Of a stretch of 16,309 nucleotides of DNA, positions 8,446 to 16,083 are shown in pieces. The DNA is from Rikenellaceae bacterium. Its GTDB lineage: Bacteria > Bacteroidota > Bacteroidia > Bacteroidales > UBA932. The DNA lies in assembly GCA_900769385.1 (NCBI GenBank), contig CAAGGO010000367.1, positions 1 to 16,309 of the forward strand, read 5' to 3'. The notes beneath the pieces were generated by a model. That model was not told the DNA's origin and did no database searches. It saw only the letters and a list, made by a program, of their open reading frames with translations. Each line of letters opens with the position of its first letter. The first letter of the stretch is position 1. Both the position numbers and the translations under genes were made by a program.

Positions 8446-10212
8446 ATGATTAAAAGCCTTTTAAACAGAATAAAATCATATACGGCGGGGATGCCTGAGA
8501 ACAGGATGCTTATCATCCTCTCTCTGGTTGTAGGATTGGGCAGCGGTATAGCTGCCGTTGTCTTGAAACAGATGGTCCATTTCTTTGAATGGATACTTAC
8601 AGGATGGTTCAATACCCCTGCAGACAGTTTCCTTTATCTGCTCTATCCGGGAGTGGGTATGCTTATGGCGTTGCTGTTTGTAAAATATGTTGTCAAGGAC
8701 AATATTGGACACGGTGTAACCAAAGTTCTTCTGGCGGTATCCAAGAATGAGTCAAAGATAAAATCCCATAATATGTGGAGTTCCATTGTTGCCAGTTCTG
8801 CAACAATCGGATTTGGAGGTTCAGTAGGAGCAGAGGCCCCAATTGTATATACGGGAGCAGCCATCGGTTCAAATGTGGCCAGGGCATTGGGGCTGTCATA
8901 CAAGAATATGACAATACTTTTGGGATGTGGAGCAGCCGGTGCGGTTGCAGGAATATTCAAGGCCCCAATGGCCGGAGTGCTCTTTACATTTGAGATATTG
9001 CTGTTCAATATGTCAATGTCATCTCTTTTACCTTTTGTAATTTCTTCAGTTACAGCAACAACTGTATCATATCTGTTTCTGGGAAATACTGTGGCATTTG
9101 AGAATGACCTTACACCATTCTCCATAGGCAATTTGCCGTATTACATCCTTTTTGGAGCAATTTGCGGTTATGCATCGCTCTATTTTACCAGAACAACCCT
9201 TTGGCTTGAAGACAAGATAAAAGGGATCAACGGTACAACCAGAAGATGGCTTATTTCTGCAGGGTGTCTGGGATTGCTGATTTTTATATTCCCTCCACTG
9301 TATGGTGAGGGATACGGTGTACTTACAAGCCTTCTCATGAACAATTCAGAAGAGGCAATAGGTACATCCATTTTCCAGAAAATCCTTGCAATAGACTGGG
9401 TAGTTCCAATATTTTTCATTGGAGTATTCTTCTTCAAGGTGTTTACAATGTCATTTACAAATGCCGGTGGAGGAGTAGGTGGAACATTCGGTCCAACACT
9501 GTTTATGGGTGGTATTGTAGGTTTCATCATTGCCAGAATAGTTAACTTGTCGGGAATACATGTGTTGCCTGAGGCAAACTTTGTACTTGTGGGAATGGCA
9601 GGACTTATGGCAGGCGTGATGCAGGCTCCCCTTACTGCAATTTTCCTTATTGCAGAGATTACGGGGGGATATACACTTCTGATGCCGCTGATCATTACAT
9701 CTGCAGTATCATTTGCCACAATCAGATTCTATGAACCATATTCAATCTATACAAAACGTATAGCCAAACAGGGAGACCTGCTTACCCACGATTCAGATCA
9801 GGCGGTACTTACCCTGCTTAAAACGGATGAGCTCATTGAAAATGATTTCTCTCCAATAGGGCTTGAACAAACTTTGGGGGATCTGGTTAAGGTAATTGCA
9901 CATAGCCACAGAAATATCTTCCCGGTAGTGAACTTGGATGGCAGGATGCAGGGAATTGTATATCTGGATGATGTGAGGGAGATAATGTTTGAGCGTGAAA
10001 AGTACAATACAAAGATATACTCCATTATGCAGCAGGTGCCTGAATTTGTATACTGCAAGGAGAAGATGGAGAGTGTTATGAACAAGTTTGAGTTTACCGG
10101 GGCATGGAACCTTCCGGTGGTTGATGAAACAGGAAAATACCTTGGATTTGTATCAAAATCAAAGATTTTCTCAGCCTATAGGGAGCAGTTGCAGCAGGTA
10201 TCACACGATTGA
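8446..10212 (+). CDS. CLC-family chloride channel/transporter with C-terminal CBS pair
   Basis: This integral inner-membrane protein of the CLC family moves chloride or another anion, either as a channel or in exchange for H+. Residues 20-440 hold the membrane domain with the family motifs: GSVGAEAP (125-132), whose E130 matches the gating glutamate of E. coli ClC-ec1 (E148); GTFGP (346-350); and Y432 matching the central tyrosine Y445. The position of the inner proton glutamate (E203) is I184, directly after E183, and the position of Ser107 is H89 in GHGVTKV. Residues about 465-515 and 530-580 form two CBS domains, which in other CLCs bind adenine nucleotides and regulate transport. The start at 8446 follows a terminator; a weak promoter (TTTT-N19-TAACTTAT, 8406-8436) is possible. 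The stop TGA overlaps the ATG of tex by one base, so the two are coupled. Fluoride-specific CLCs are a less likely alternative, as they lack CBS domains. Confidence 0.93.
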   Translation: MIKSLLNRIKSYTAGMPENRMLIILSLVVGLGSGIAAVVLKQMVHFFEWILTGWFNTPADSFLYLLYPGVGMLMALLFVKYVVKDNIGHGVTKVLLAVSKNESKIKSHNMWSSIVASSATIGFGGSVGAEAPIVYTGAAIGSNVARALGLSYKNMTILLGCGAAGAVAGIFKAPMAGVLFTFEILLFNMSMSSLLPFVISSVTATTVSYLFLGNTVAFENDLTPFSIGNLPYYILFGAICGYASLYFTRTTLWLEDKIKGINGTTRRWLISAGCLGLLIFIFPPLYGEGYGVLTSLLMNNSEEAIGTSIFQKILAIDWVVPIFFIGVFFFKVFTMSFTNAGGGVGGTFGPTLFMGGIVGFIIARIVNLSGIHVLPEANFVLVGMAGLMAGVMQAPLTAIFLIAEITGGYTLLMPLIITSAVSFATIRFYEPYSIYTKRIAKQGDLLTHDSDQAVLTLLKTDELIENDFSPIGLEQTLGDLVKVIAHSHRNIFPVVNLDGRMQGIVYLDDVREIMFEREKYNTKIYSIMQQVPEFVYCKEKMESVMNKFEFTGAWNLPVVDETGKYLGFVSKSKIFSAYREQLQQVSHD

Positions 10213-12359
10213 TGTACAGTATGGAAAAATTATATGTAAAGCATATTGCGGAAGCAATGTCCGTAAAGGACTGGCAGGTGGAACATTGTGTTGAGCTGTT
10301 GGCAGAGGGGGCTACAGTGCCGTTCATAAGCCGTTACAGAAAGGAGAGGACCGGACAGCTGGACGAGGTTCAGGTTGCGGAGATCAAGCACTGGTTCCTT
10401 AAATTTGAGGAGCTTGACAAGAGAAAGGAAACTGTTTTAAAGAGTGTTTCAGAGCAGGGAAAACTTACACCTGAATTGGAAAAACTCATCTCCCATTGCA
10501 TAGCAATGCAGGAGTTGGAGGATATATATTTGCCATATAAACCGAAGAGGAGAACCAGGGCAGCAATGGCCAAGGAGAAAGGACTGGAGCCATTGGCAGA
10601 GGCAATGCTTACATTCAGTGTACAGGATTTCGGCAGATATGTCCAATCATTTGTAAATGGAGATTCTCTTCCTGATGAAGAATCTGTCCTTCAGGGAGCC
10701 AGAGACATTATTGCGGAGAATATAGCGGAGAGGGCAGATATCAGACAGGAACTTAGGACATTTTACGGTAAAAGTGCAAAATTGCACTCCAAAGTGGCCA
10801 AAGGAAAGGATGAAGAGGGAGAGAAGTTTGAGAACTACTTTGATTTCAATGAAGATATAGCAAGGATGCCTGCACACAGGCTACTGGCAATCCTGCGCGG
10901 AGAACAGGAGGGAATCCTTCAGGTAAAGCTGGAGGCAGATACTGCAATTTCCAAAAAGATAATAAACAGACTGTTATACAAAGGGACAAAATGCAACACT
11001 TTCAAACTGTTTGAGCAGCTTGATATGGCTGTGGATGACTCCTTGAAACGCCTTTTGCACCCTTCAATAGAGAATGAGGCAATACGGATTGCAAAAGAGA
11101 AAGCAGACCTTGATTCCATTAAAGTGTTTGGAGAGAACTTGCGCCAATTGCTTTTGGCCTCTCCGGTAGGGGAAAAGCGTACCTTGGCAATTGATCCGGG
11201 ATTCAGGACAGGTTGTAAGGTTGTGTGCCTTGGAGCCAACGGAGATTTGCTCCATAACGATACCATTTATCCTCATCCGCCGGCAAATGAGAAGGTAATG
11301 GCAATGAAGAAGATCTCAAATATGGTTCAGGCCTATAAAATTGAGGTTATTGCCATAGGCAACGGAACAGCGGCAAGGGAAACTGAGGCTTTCATAAAGA
11401 GGCTTGCCCTTCCTGCTAATGTTAAAGTTTTCTCTGTAAGTGAAGACGGTGCCTCAATATATTCAGCTTCACAGGTTGCAAGGGAGGAATTCCCGCAGTA
11501 TGATGTAACTGTGAGGGGAGCCGTGTCAATCGGACGAAGACTTATGGACCCTTTGGCTGAATTGGTAAAGATAGACCCAAAATCATTGGGAATAGGTCAG
11601 TACCAGCACGATGTTGACCAGACTCTGCTTAAGGATAAACTGGATGATGTGGTTGTGAGCTGTGTCAACAGTGTGGGTGTGAACCTTAATACTGCAAGTT
11701 GTCATCTGCTATCATACGTTTCTGGTATCGGTCCTGCTTTGGCAAGGAATATTGTGGATTACAGAACTGCCAACGGACCTTTTACATCAAGGGCACAGTT
11801 GTTGGAGGTGAAGAGATTGGGAGCCAAGGTGTATGAGCAGGCTGCCGGATTTTTGAGGATTCCGGGTGCTGAAAATCCATTGGACAATTCTGCTGTGCAT
11901 CCTGAGCGTTACAGGCTTGTGGACAGGATGGCAAAGGATTCAGGTATCTCACTGAAAGAACTTATCGGGAATAAAGAGAAAGTGGCGGCATTGGATGTGG
12001 AAAAATATGTTTCTGAAGATGTTGGCCTCCCTACGTTGAATGATATTGTGCAGGAGCTTGCCAAACCGGGAAGGGATCCCCGTACAATGGCAAAGGTTCT
12101 GGAGTTTGCAGAGGATATCCATTCAATTGAGGATCTGAAGGAGGGGATGGAATTGCCGGGAATAGTTACCAACATTACCAATTTTGGTGCATTTGTTGAT
12201 ATAGGTATAAAACAAAACGGACTTGTTCACGTTTCAAATATGGCGGAGAAGTTTGTTTCAAATCCAAATGATATACTTAAGCTGCATCAGCACGTTACAG
12301 TAAGGGTGCTTGAAGTGGATTTGAAGAGAGGAAGGATACAGTTGAAATTGTTGAAATAA
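10212..12359 (+). CDS. tex: Tex-family transcription accessory / RNA-binding protein
   Basis: Tex is a conserved cytoplasmic nucleic-acid-binding protein linked to transcription and stress or toxin expression in other bacteria; its exact role is unsettled. The 715 residues (typical is 700-780) carry the full domain order: an N-terminal helical region with VPFISRYRKERTGQLDEVQ (about 37-55), a YqgF/RNase H-like domain beginning LAIDPGFRTGCK around D328, a helix-hairpin-helix unit (about 490-560, with SYVSGIGPALARNIVDYR) and a C-terminal S1 RNA-binding domain (about 645-715, GIVTNITNFGAFVDIG to GRIQLKLLK). I choose the ATG at 10212 because it overlaps the upstream stop as TGATG. The ATG at 10221 is an equally good protein start, and a TTG at 10209 is less likely. 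The gene lies between clc and a LuxR-like membrane gene (gap 10 nt), evidently one transcript. Confidence 0.96.
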   Translation: MYSMEKLYVKHIAEAMSVKDWQVEHCVELLAEGATVPFISRYRKERTGQLDEVQVAEIKHWFLKFEELDKRKETVLKSVSEQGKLTPELEKLISHCIAMQELEDIYLPYKPKRRTRAAMAKEKGLEPLAEAMLTFSVQDFGRYVQSFVNGDSLPDEESVLQGARDIIAENIAERADIRQELRTFYGKSAKLHSKVAKGKDEEGEKFENYFDFNEDIARMPAHRLLAILRGEQEGILQVKLEADTAISKKIINRLLYKGTKCNTFKLFEQLDMAVDDSLKRLLHPSIENEAIRIAKEKADLDSIKVFGENLRQLLLASPVGEKRTLAIDPGFRTGCKVVCLGANGDLLHNDTIYPHPPANEKVMAMKKISNMVQAYKIEVIAIGNGTAARETEAFIKRLALPANVKVFSVSEDGASIYSASQVAREEFPQYDVTVRGAVSIGRRLMDPLAELVKIDPKSLGIGQYQHDVDQTLLKDKLDDVVVSCVNSVGVNLNTASCHLLSYVSGIGPALARNIVDYRTANGPFTSRAQLLEVKRLGAKVYEQAAGFLRIPGAENPLDNSAVHPERYRLVDRMAKDSGISLKELIGNKEKVAALDVEKYVSEDVGLPTLNDIVQELAKPGRDPRTMAKVLEFAEDIHSIEDLKEGMELPGIVTNITNFGAFVDIGIKQNGLVHVSNMAEKFVSNPNDILKLHQHVTVRVLEVDLKRGRIQLKLLK

Positions 12360-12369
12360 AATTTTGTGT

Positions 12370-12969
12370 ATGGTTGTTGCATTGGTTGGAGTATCTGCAG
12401 TTGCTTTTATTGCAGGTGTTGCTGTGTGGTATTTATGGAGCCGTTTGAATGAATGCAGAAGGGAATGTGTTGCAAAGGAGAAATTGGCGGAGAAGTATGG
12501 TGTGTATATGGAGGTATCCCCTTTACAGAAGGAGAGTATTGCCCAGAGTGTAAAGAATGAGGTTGAGGCGTGCAGGGAACTGATGCAGATGACCTATATG
12601 TCTTGTGACAATTTTCCCAAATACAAGGACAACATAGCGGAAACTGTGGCCAATATGTACCAGAAGCGGCAGTTGCACAGTTTGTGCGGGAATATTGTAA
12701 TTCTGGCAAATCTGGCTGAGGATGGCGCATTCTACAAACTTGCTGAAGAGTTCAAGCTTACAGAACTGGAGTTGAGGACCTGCTGTTTCATTCATCTGGG
12801 TTTCAAATGGCAGGAAACCTGCACTGCTGATTCCCTTACAGAAAATGCCTACAGTGTGAGGTGTTCAAGGATTAGAAAAAAAATGGGACTCGCCAAAGAA
12901 GAGCGAATCCCTGATTTTCTTGAAAATTATTGCAGACTGCACACCGGTGTCAGTTTTTCTGGGCAATAA
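12370..12969 (+). CDS. Membrane-anchored, Cys-rich protein with LuxR-like C-terminal helix-turn-helix
   Basis: I do not recognise a named family. The 199 residues begin with a single hydrophobic segment (2-23, VVALVGVSAVAFIAGVAVW) followed by Arg-rich sequence, so the rest should face the cytoplasm. The middle (about 30-125) looks helical. The end (about 130-180) resembles the LuxR-type helix-turn-helix of Bacteroidota TPR-type regulators: LTELELRTCCFIHLGF, a variable turn, then a likely recognition helix ENAYSVRCSRIRKKMGL. No TPR sensor part is present, so this would be a short form. Ten cysteines occur (29, 33, 68, 79, 106, 138, 139, 151, 165, 188), with CX3C just after the membrane helix. 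The ATG at 12370, 10 nt after tex, is preferred over a TTG at 12364. The last 20 nt overlap the convergent EamA gene. DNA binding is inferred, and the helix-turn-helix may be degenerate. Confidence 0.8.
   Translation: MVVALVGVSAVAFIAGVAVWYLWSRLNECRRECVAKEKLAEKYGVYMEVSPLQKESIAQSVKNEVEACRELMQMTYMSCDNFPKYKDNIAETVANMYQKRQLHSLCGNIVILANLAEDGAFYKLAEEFKLTELELRTCCFIHLGFKWQETCTADSLTENAYSVRCSRIRKKMGLAKEERIPDFLENYCRLHTGVSFSGQ
12936..12958. other. Hairpin with T-tract at the convergent gene ends
   Basis: ACTG (12936-12939) and CAGT (12951-12954) flank the palindrome ACACCGGTGT (12941-12950), with one bulged C at 12940. Read on the plus strand the stem runs into TTTTT (12954-12958), which looks like a weak intrinsic terminator. 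However, it lies inside the last codons of the LuxR-like gene (stop at 12967-12969) and covers the stop codon of the EamA gene (12952-12950, minus strand). Read on the minus strand there is no good T-tract. Confidence 0.45.
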
Positions 12970-13834
12970 TTACTCCAACTATAACAATTGCAATACCCGC
13001 AACAGAAATTAAGGTAATCTCTTCCTGTCCCATAGCTGCAGCGCCAACAGCTGAAACAGCCGGAATGAGGGCTGAGAAGATGTTTGCCTTCATCATTCCA
13101 AGTCTGGCAATGGAAGTAACCCAGAAAAGGAATGCCACGCAGGAACACAAAATTGCCAAAGACAACAGTGGAACCATTACATCGGCAGAGAAGAATGTGC
13201 TGTTCAATCCCTCCAGGCCAAATCCAAGGAAAAACGGCAGGAACAGCAATGCCCCAAACAGGAACTGGTAGGTTGTAATTGTAGTTGGATTGTATATTCC
13301 CGACAATTTTTTCACTACAGCTGCATATCCTGTGGCACCGGCAACAGCCAGGAACAGCAGGGCAATTCCATAGTAATGGTCTACAGAGGTGGAGTCTCCA
13401 CCTTTCATTACCACCATAACAATTCCGGGGATGGTAATGGCTGTACCAATTATCTTGAACGCAGTATAAGGTACTTTGTAAAGTATCTTTTCTGCAAAAA
13501 GGCAGGTGATGGGAATGGTGGCTATGATTACCGCAGCCAGAACTGCCGAACCGGTAGCCTTCATACCGTATGTTTCGCCAATAAAGTATATGAATGGCTC
13601 AAAAAATGCCATCAGCAACATATAAAGTGTATCCTTTCGGCTCACTTTCTGCAATTTGCCTGTTGCTTTGGCGTATGCCAGCAAAAGTAGGCCGGCAATG
13701 GCCAGTCTCACAAAAAGGAATGTGAAAGGTGGTACGCCGTAGTTGAGAATCTCATTTGACCATACAAAAGAGAGTCCCCACAATACTATTGAAACAGTTG
13801 TAAGAATATAGGTTTTTGCCAGGGATGTGCTCAT
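12950..13834 (-). CDS. EamA-family (DMT superfamily) transporter
   Basis: This 294-residue inner-membrane protein has about ten hydrophobic helices in two tandem EamA domains (about 10-145 and 155-290), the standard DMT (drug/metabolite transporter) layout and length. Markers are SIVLWGLSFVWSNEIL at the start, a PPFTFLFVRLAIAGLLLL helix, and the second repeat with YAAVVKKLSG and ALIPAVSAVGAA. Relatives export amino acids, nucleosides or other small metabolites; the substrate cannot be read from sequence. The start ATG overlaps the stop of pyrC by four bases (ATGA at 13831-13834, read on the minus strand), a clear sign of translational coupling and co-transcription. The pyrimidine-gene neighbour hints at a metabolite link, but that is weak. 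Its 3' end overlaps the plus-strand LuxR-like gene by 20 nt. Confidence 0.92.
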   Translation of the reverse strand: MSTSLAKTYILTTVSIVLWGLSFVWSNEILNYGVPPFTFLFVRLAIAGLLLLAYAKATGKLQKVSRKDTLYMLLMAFFEPFIYFIGETYGMKATGSAVLAAVIIATIPITCLFAEKILYKVPYTAFKIIGTAITIPGIVMVVMKGGDSTSVDHYYGIALLFLAVAGATGYAAVVKKLSGIYNPTTITTYQFLFGALLFLPFFLGFGLEGLNSTFFSADVMVPLLSLAILCSCVAFLFWVTSIARLGMMKANIFSALIPAVSAVGAAAMGQEEITLISVAGIAIVIVGVIIAQKN

Positions 13835-15198
13835 CGGTTGAATTCAAGGTTATGTGATTTTCTCTCTCCAGTAAGTTTTCCGTTGCGGACAACCTGTGTG
13901 CCATTTACAAATGTGTGGATGATGCTGCTTGAGAAAGACTGTCCCTCAAAAGGGCTCCATCCGCATTTGTATGCAGGGGTTGAGGTGGATGTGCTGTCGG
14001 GAAGATTAAGGTTTACAATTGCAAGGTCTGCAAAGTATCCCTCTTTTATAAAGCCTCTCTCCTTAACGCCAAAGCACTCTGCCGGGCCGTGTGACATCCT
14101 TGCCACAACCTCCTCTACTGTAAATATTCCTTTTTTTGCAAGTTCAAGCATCACCTGAAGGCTGTGCTGGACCAATGGAATGCCGCTAGGGGCCTTGGTG
14201 TAGTTGTTCTGCTTCTCCTCCTTAAGGTGCGGTGCATGGTCTGTTGCAACAACTTTAATGGTACCCTCCTTAACAGCCTTGCGGATTGCCATCATATCAT
14301 CCGGTGTTTTGATTGCAGGGTTACATTTTATCTTGCTGCCATATTCTGCGTAGTCATTGCAGTTGAACCACATATAGTGCACACAAACCTCTCCGGAGAT
14401 TTTTGGATTGATTTTCTGCGCCTCCTTTATCATTTCCATTTCGTCTGCAGTACTCAAATGGAGTATGTGAAGCTTGCTGCCGTTGTTTACAGCAAGATCC
14501 AAAGCCCGTTTTGAACACTCAATGCAGGCCTGGCGGCTCCTTATTTTGTAATGCATTTCAAATGGAATCTCCTCACCGTACTTTTCTGTGTATTCAGCCA
14601 TATTGGCTTTTATAATATCCTCCTGCTCGCAATGTGTGGCAATCAGTACGGGTGACTCTTTGAAAATGCGGTTAAGGGTCTCCTCATTGTTGACAAGCAT
14701 ATTTCCGGTAGAGGAACCCATAAATACCTTAACTCCGCACACCTTCTCCTTGTTCACGTTCTTTATCTCATCAATGTTCTCATTGGTGGCTCCAAGGTAG
14801 AACGAGTAGTTTGCATAGCTCTCCTTCTTGGCAATTGTAAATTTTCCTTCCAACGCCTGGTTGGTTACGGTAGGAGGGTTGTTGTTGGGCATATCCATAA
14901 AGCTGGTAACTCCTCCAAGCACTGCAGCGGCACTTTCCGAGGCAATTGTAGCTTTGGCTGTATTTCCAGGCTCCCTGAAATGAACCTGGTCATCAATTAC
15001 CCCCGGAATGATATGCATACCTGTTGCATCAACTGTATTGCAATCTCCAAATGATTCCAAATGGCTGTTGTATTCTGCCTCTGAAGCAAAATCTGTTGGG
15101 AGGATTACCTTGCTTATTCTTTCATCCTCAATTAAAAGGCTACCTAAAACAGATAGCCCTTCATTTACTATAATGCCGTTCTTTATAAGTGTAAGCAT
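13831..15198 (-). CDS. pyrC: Dihydroorotase (type I, amidohydrolase superfamily)
   Basis: This cytoplasmic enzyme of de novo pyrimidine synthesis cyclises carbamoyl-aspartate to dihydroorotate. The 455 residues fit type I dihydroorotases. Active-site positions visible: D69-D70-Q71-V-H73-F-R75-E-P-G, where the usual pattern is DxHxHxRxPG, so the first metal-binding histidine is replaced by Gln (codon CAG at 14988-14986, minus strand); K157 in GVKVFMGSSTG, the lysine that is carbamylated; H189 in ATHCE; H247 in ILHLST; D320 in ATDHAPH. CNPAIKTPDD and the C-terminal GYFADLAIVNL are also family features. I recall this Gln form in other Bacteroidota sequences, so it may be lineage-typical rather than a loss of activity. 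Other cyclic amidohydrolases (allantoinase, hydantoinase) are less likely. It starts 5 nt after the upstream glycosyltransferase gene and overlaps the downstream EamA gene by 4 nt. Confidence 0.9.
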   Translation of the reverse strand: MLTLIKNGIIVNEGLSVLGSLLIEDERISKVILPTDFASEAEYNSHLESFGDCNTVDATGMHIIPGVIDDQVHFREPGNTAKATIASESAAAVLGGVTSFMDMPNNNPPTVTNQALEGKFTIAKKESYANYSFYLGATNENIDEIKNVNKEKVCGVKVFMGSSTGNMLVNNEETLNRIFKESPVLIATHCEQEDIIKANMAEYTEKYGEEIPFEMHYKIRSRQACIECSKRALDLAVNNGSKLHILHLSTADEMEMIKEAQKINPKISGEVCVHYMWFNCNDYAEYGSKIKCNPAIKTPDDMMAIRKAVKEGTIKVVATDHAPHLKEEKQNNYTKAPSGIPLVQHSLQVMLELAKKGIFTVEEVVARMSHGPAECFGVKERGFIKEGYFADLAIVNLNLPDSTSTSTPAYKCGWSPFEGQSFSSSIIHTFVNGTQVVRNGKLTGERKSHNLEFNR

Positions 15199-15203
15199 AA
15201 TTG

Positions 15204-15932
15204 TTATTTTTTCTTGGGTGTAATTTTACGGAATTTCATTTTAAGCACTCCCCAGAATGCCTCACCAAAAATTCCGGAACTCATTTTTGATGTTCCCTCA
15301 GTCCTGTCTATGAAAATGATTGGAACCTCCTCAATTTTATAACCCAGTTTGTAGGCGTTGTATTTCATCTCAATCTGGAATCCGTAGCCTCTCATCTGAA
15401 TTTTTTCAAGGTCAATGGAGCTGAGAAGTTCCTTTGAGTAACATTTGAAACCTGCAGTACAGTCATAAATCTTCATTCCAAGAACAGTCCTCACATAAGT
15501 GGAGGCATAATATGACATTATTACCCTCCCGATAGGCCAGTTGACAACACTGATACCCTTGCAGTATCTGGAGCCGATGGCCAATCCTGCACCATTTTTA
15601 GCACAGGCATTGTAAAGTTTTGGAAGATCATCAGGATTATGGGAGAAGTCTGCATCCATTTCAAAAATGTAGTCATAATTGTGCTCAAGGGCCCAATTGA
15701 AACCTGTAATGTATGCGGTTCCCAATCCAAGTTTACCCTTTCTCTCTATGAGATGAAGACTCTGCGGAAACTCTTTCTGAAGAGTCTTTACAATATTTGC
15801 AGTTCCGTCCGGAGAACCATCATCTATGACAAGAATATGAAATCCTTCAGGCAGAGTAAATACTTTTCTGATAATTTTCTCAATATTTTCCTTCTCGTTG
15901 TATGTAGGAATGATGATTACTTTTTTGTCCAT
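15204..15932 (-). CDS. Glycosyltransferase family 2, polyprenol-phosphate mannosyltransferase (Dpm1) type
   Basis: This enzyme probably transfers mannose (or another hexose) from GDP-sugar to polyprenyl phosphate at the cytoplasmic face of the membrane, giving a lipid-linked donor for envelope glycans or protein O-glycosylation. The 242 residues are a lone GT-A domain like bacterial and human Dpm1: IIIPTYNEKENI (6-17), VIDDGSPDGT (35-44), RKGKLGLGTAY (64-74), the metal-binding D93-A-D95 in EMDADFSHNP, GSRYCKG, DCTAGFKCYS and RGYGFQIEMKY. There is no C-terminal membrane segment; the protein ends in a basic tail (KFRKITPKKK) that may touch the membrane. The ATG at 15932 gives the normal MDKKVIIIPTYNE start. 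It is the first gene of the minus-strand unit with pyrC and the EamA gene, read from a promoter about 38 nt upstream. I recall a neighbouring Dpm1-type/pyrC pair in other Bacteroidota. Confidence 0.93.
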   Translation of the reverse strand: MDKKVIIIPTYNEKENIEKIIRKVFTLPEGFHILVIDDGSPDGTANIVKTLQKEFPQSLHLIERKGKLGLGTAYITGFNWALEHNYDYIFEMDADFSHNPDDLPKLYNACAKNGAGLAIGSRYCKGISVVNWPIGRVIMSYYASTYVRTVLGMKIYDCTAGFKCYSKELLSSIDLEKIQMRGYGFQIEMKYNAYKLGYKIEEVPIIFIDRTEGTSKMSSGIFGEAFWGVLKMKFRKITPKKK

Positions 15933-15969
15933 TCTCTCTTTTTTCTCTCATTATATTTTTTGAAACTTA

Positions 15970-16000
15970 CAAAGATAACCCTTTTATTTGATTATACTAT
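15970..16000 (-). promoter_or_regulatory. Promoter of the glycosyltransferase-pyrC-EamA operon
   Basis: On the minus strand, TATCTTTG (15977-15970) fits the -7 consensus TAnnTTTG exactly and ends 37 nt before the ATG. The -33 position 19 nt upstream (16000-15997) reads ATAG, a poor match to TTTG, so the promoter is either weak or relies on the AT-rich DNA around it. It is divergent to the rRNA promoter, with about 70-90 bp between the two core elements. Confidence 0.65.
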
Positions 16001-16046
16001 ATATAATAGGGGAAAAGAAAAAAAGTTGCAATTTTTTTAAAATATT

Positions 16047-16077
16047 TTTGGAGGTTAAAAAAAAGTTCTTACCTTTG
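16047..16077 (+). promoter_or_regulatory. rRNA operon promoter (TTTG-N19-TACCTTTG)
   Basis: TTTG at 16047-16050 and TACCTTTG at 16070-16077 match both Bacteroidota promoter elements fully with a 19-nt spacer. Immediately upstream (about 16011-16046) are long A and T runs that look like an UP-type element, as expected for a strong rRNA promoter. Transcription should begin about 4-9 nt after the -7 element, near 16081-16086. The stretch 15933-16046 otherwise holds only the divergent promoter for the glycosyltransferase operon. Confidence 0.9.
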
Positions 16078-16083
16078 CGGTCC

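Noticed and set aside
9180..9719. 179-codon open frame antisense to the CLC gene
   Set aside because: It mirrors the membrane-domain codons of the real gene, with proline- and isoleucine-rich filler and no domain of its own.
13376..13690. Plus-strand open frame inside the EamA gene
   Set aside because: It overlaps a fully supported transporter on the other strand and has no family features.
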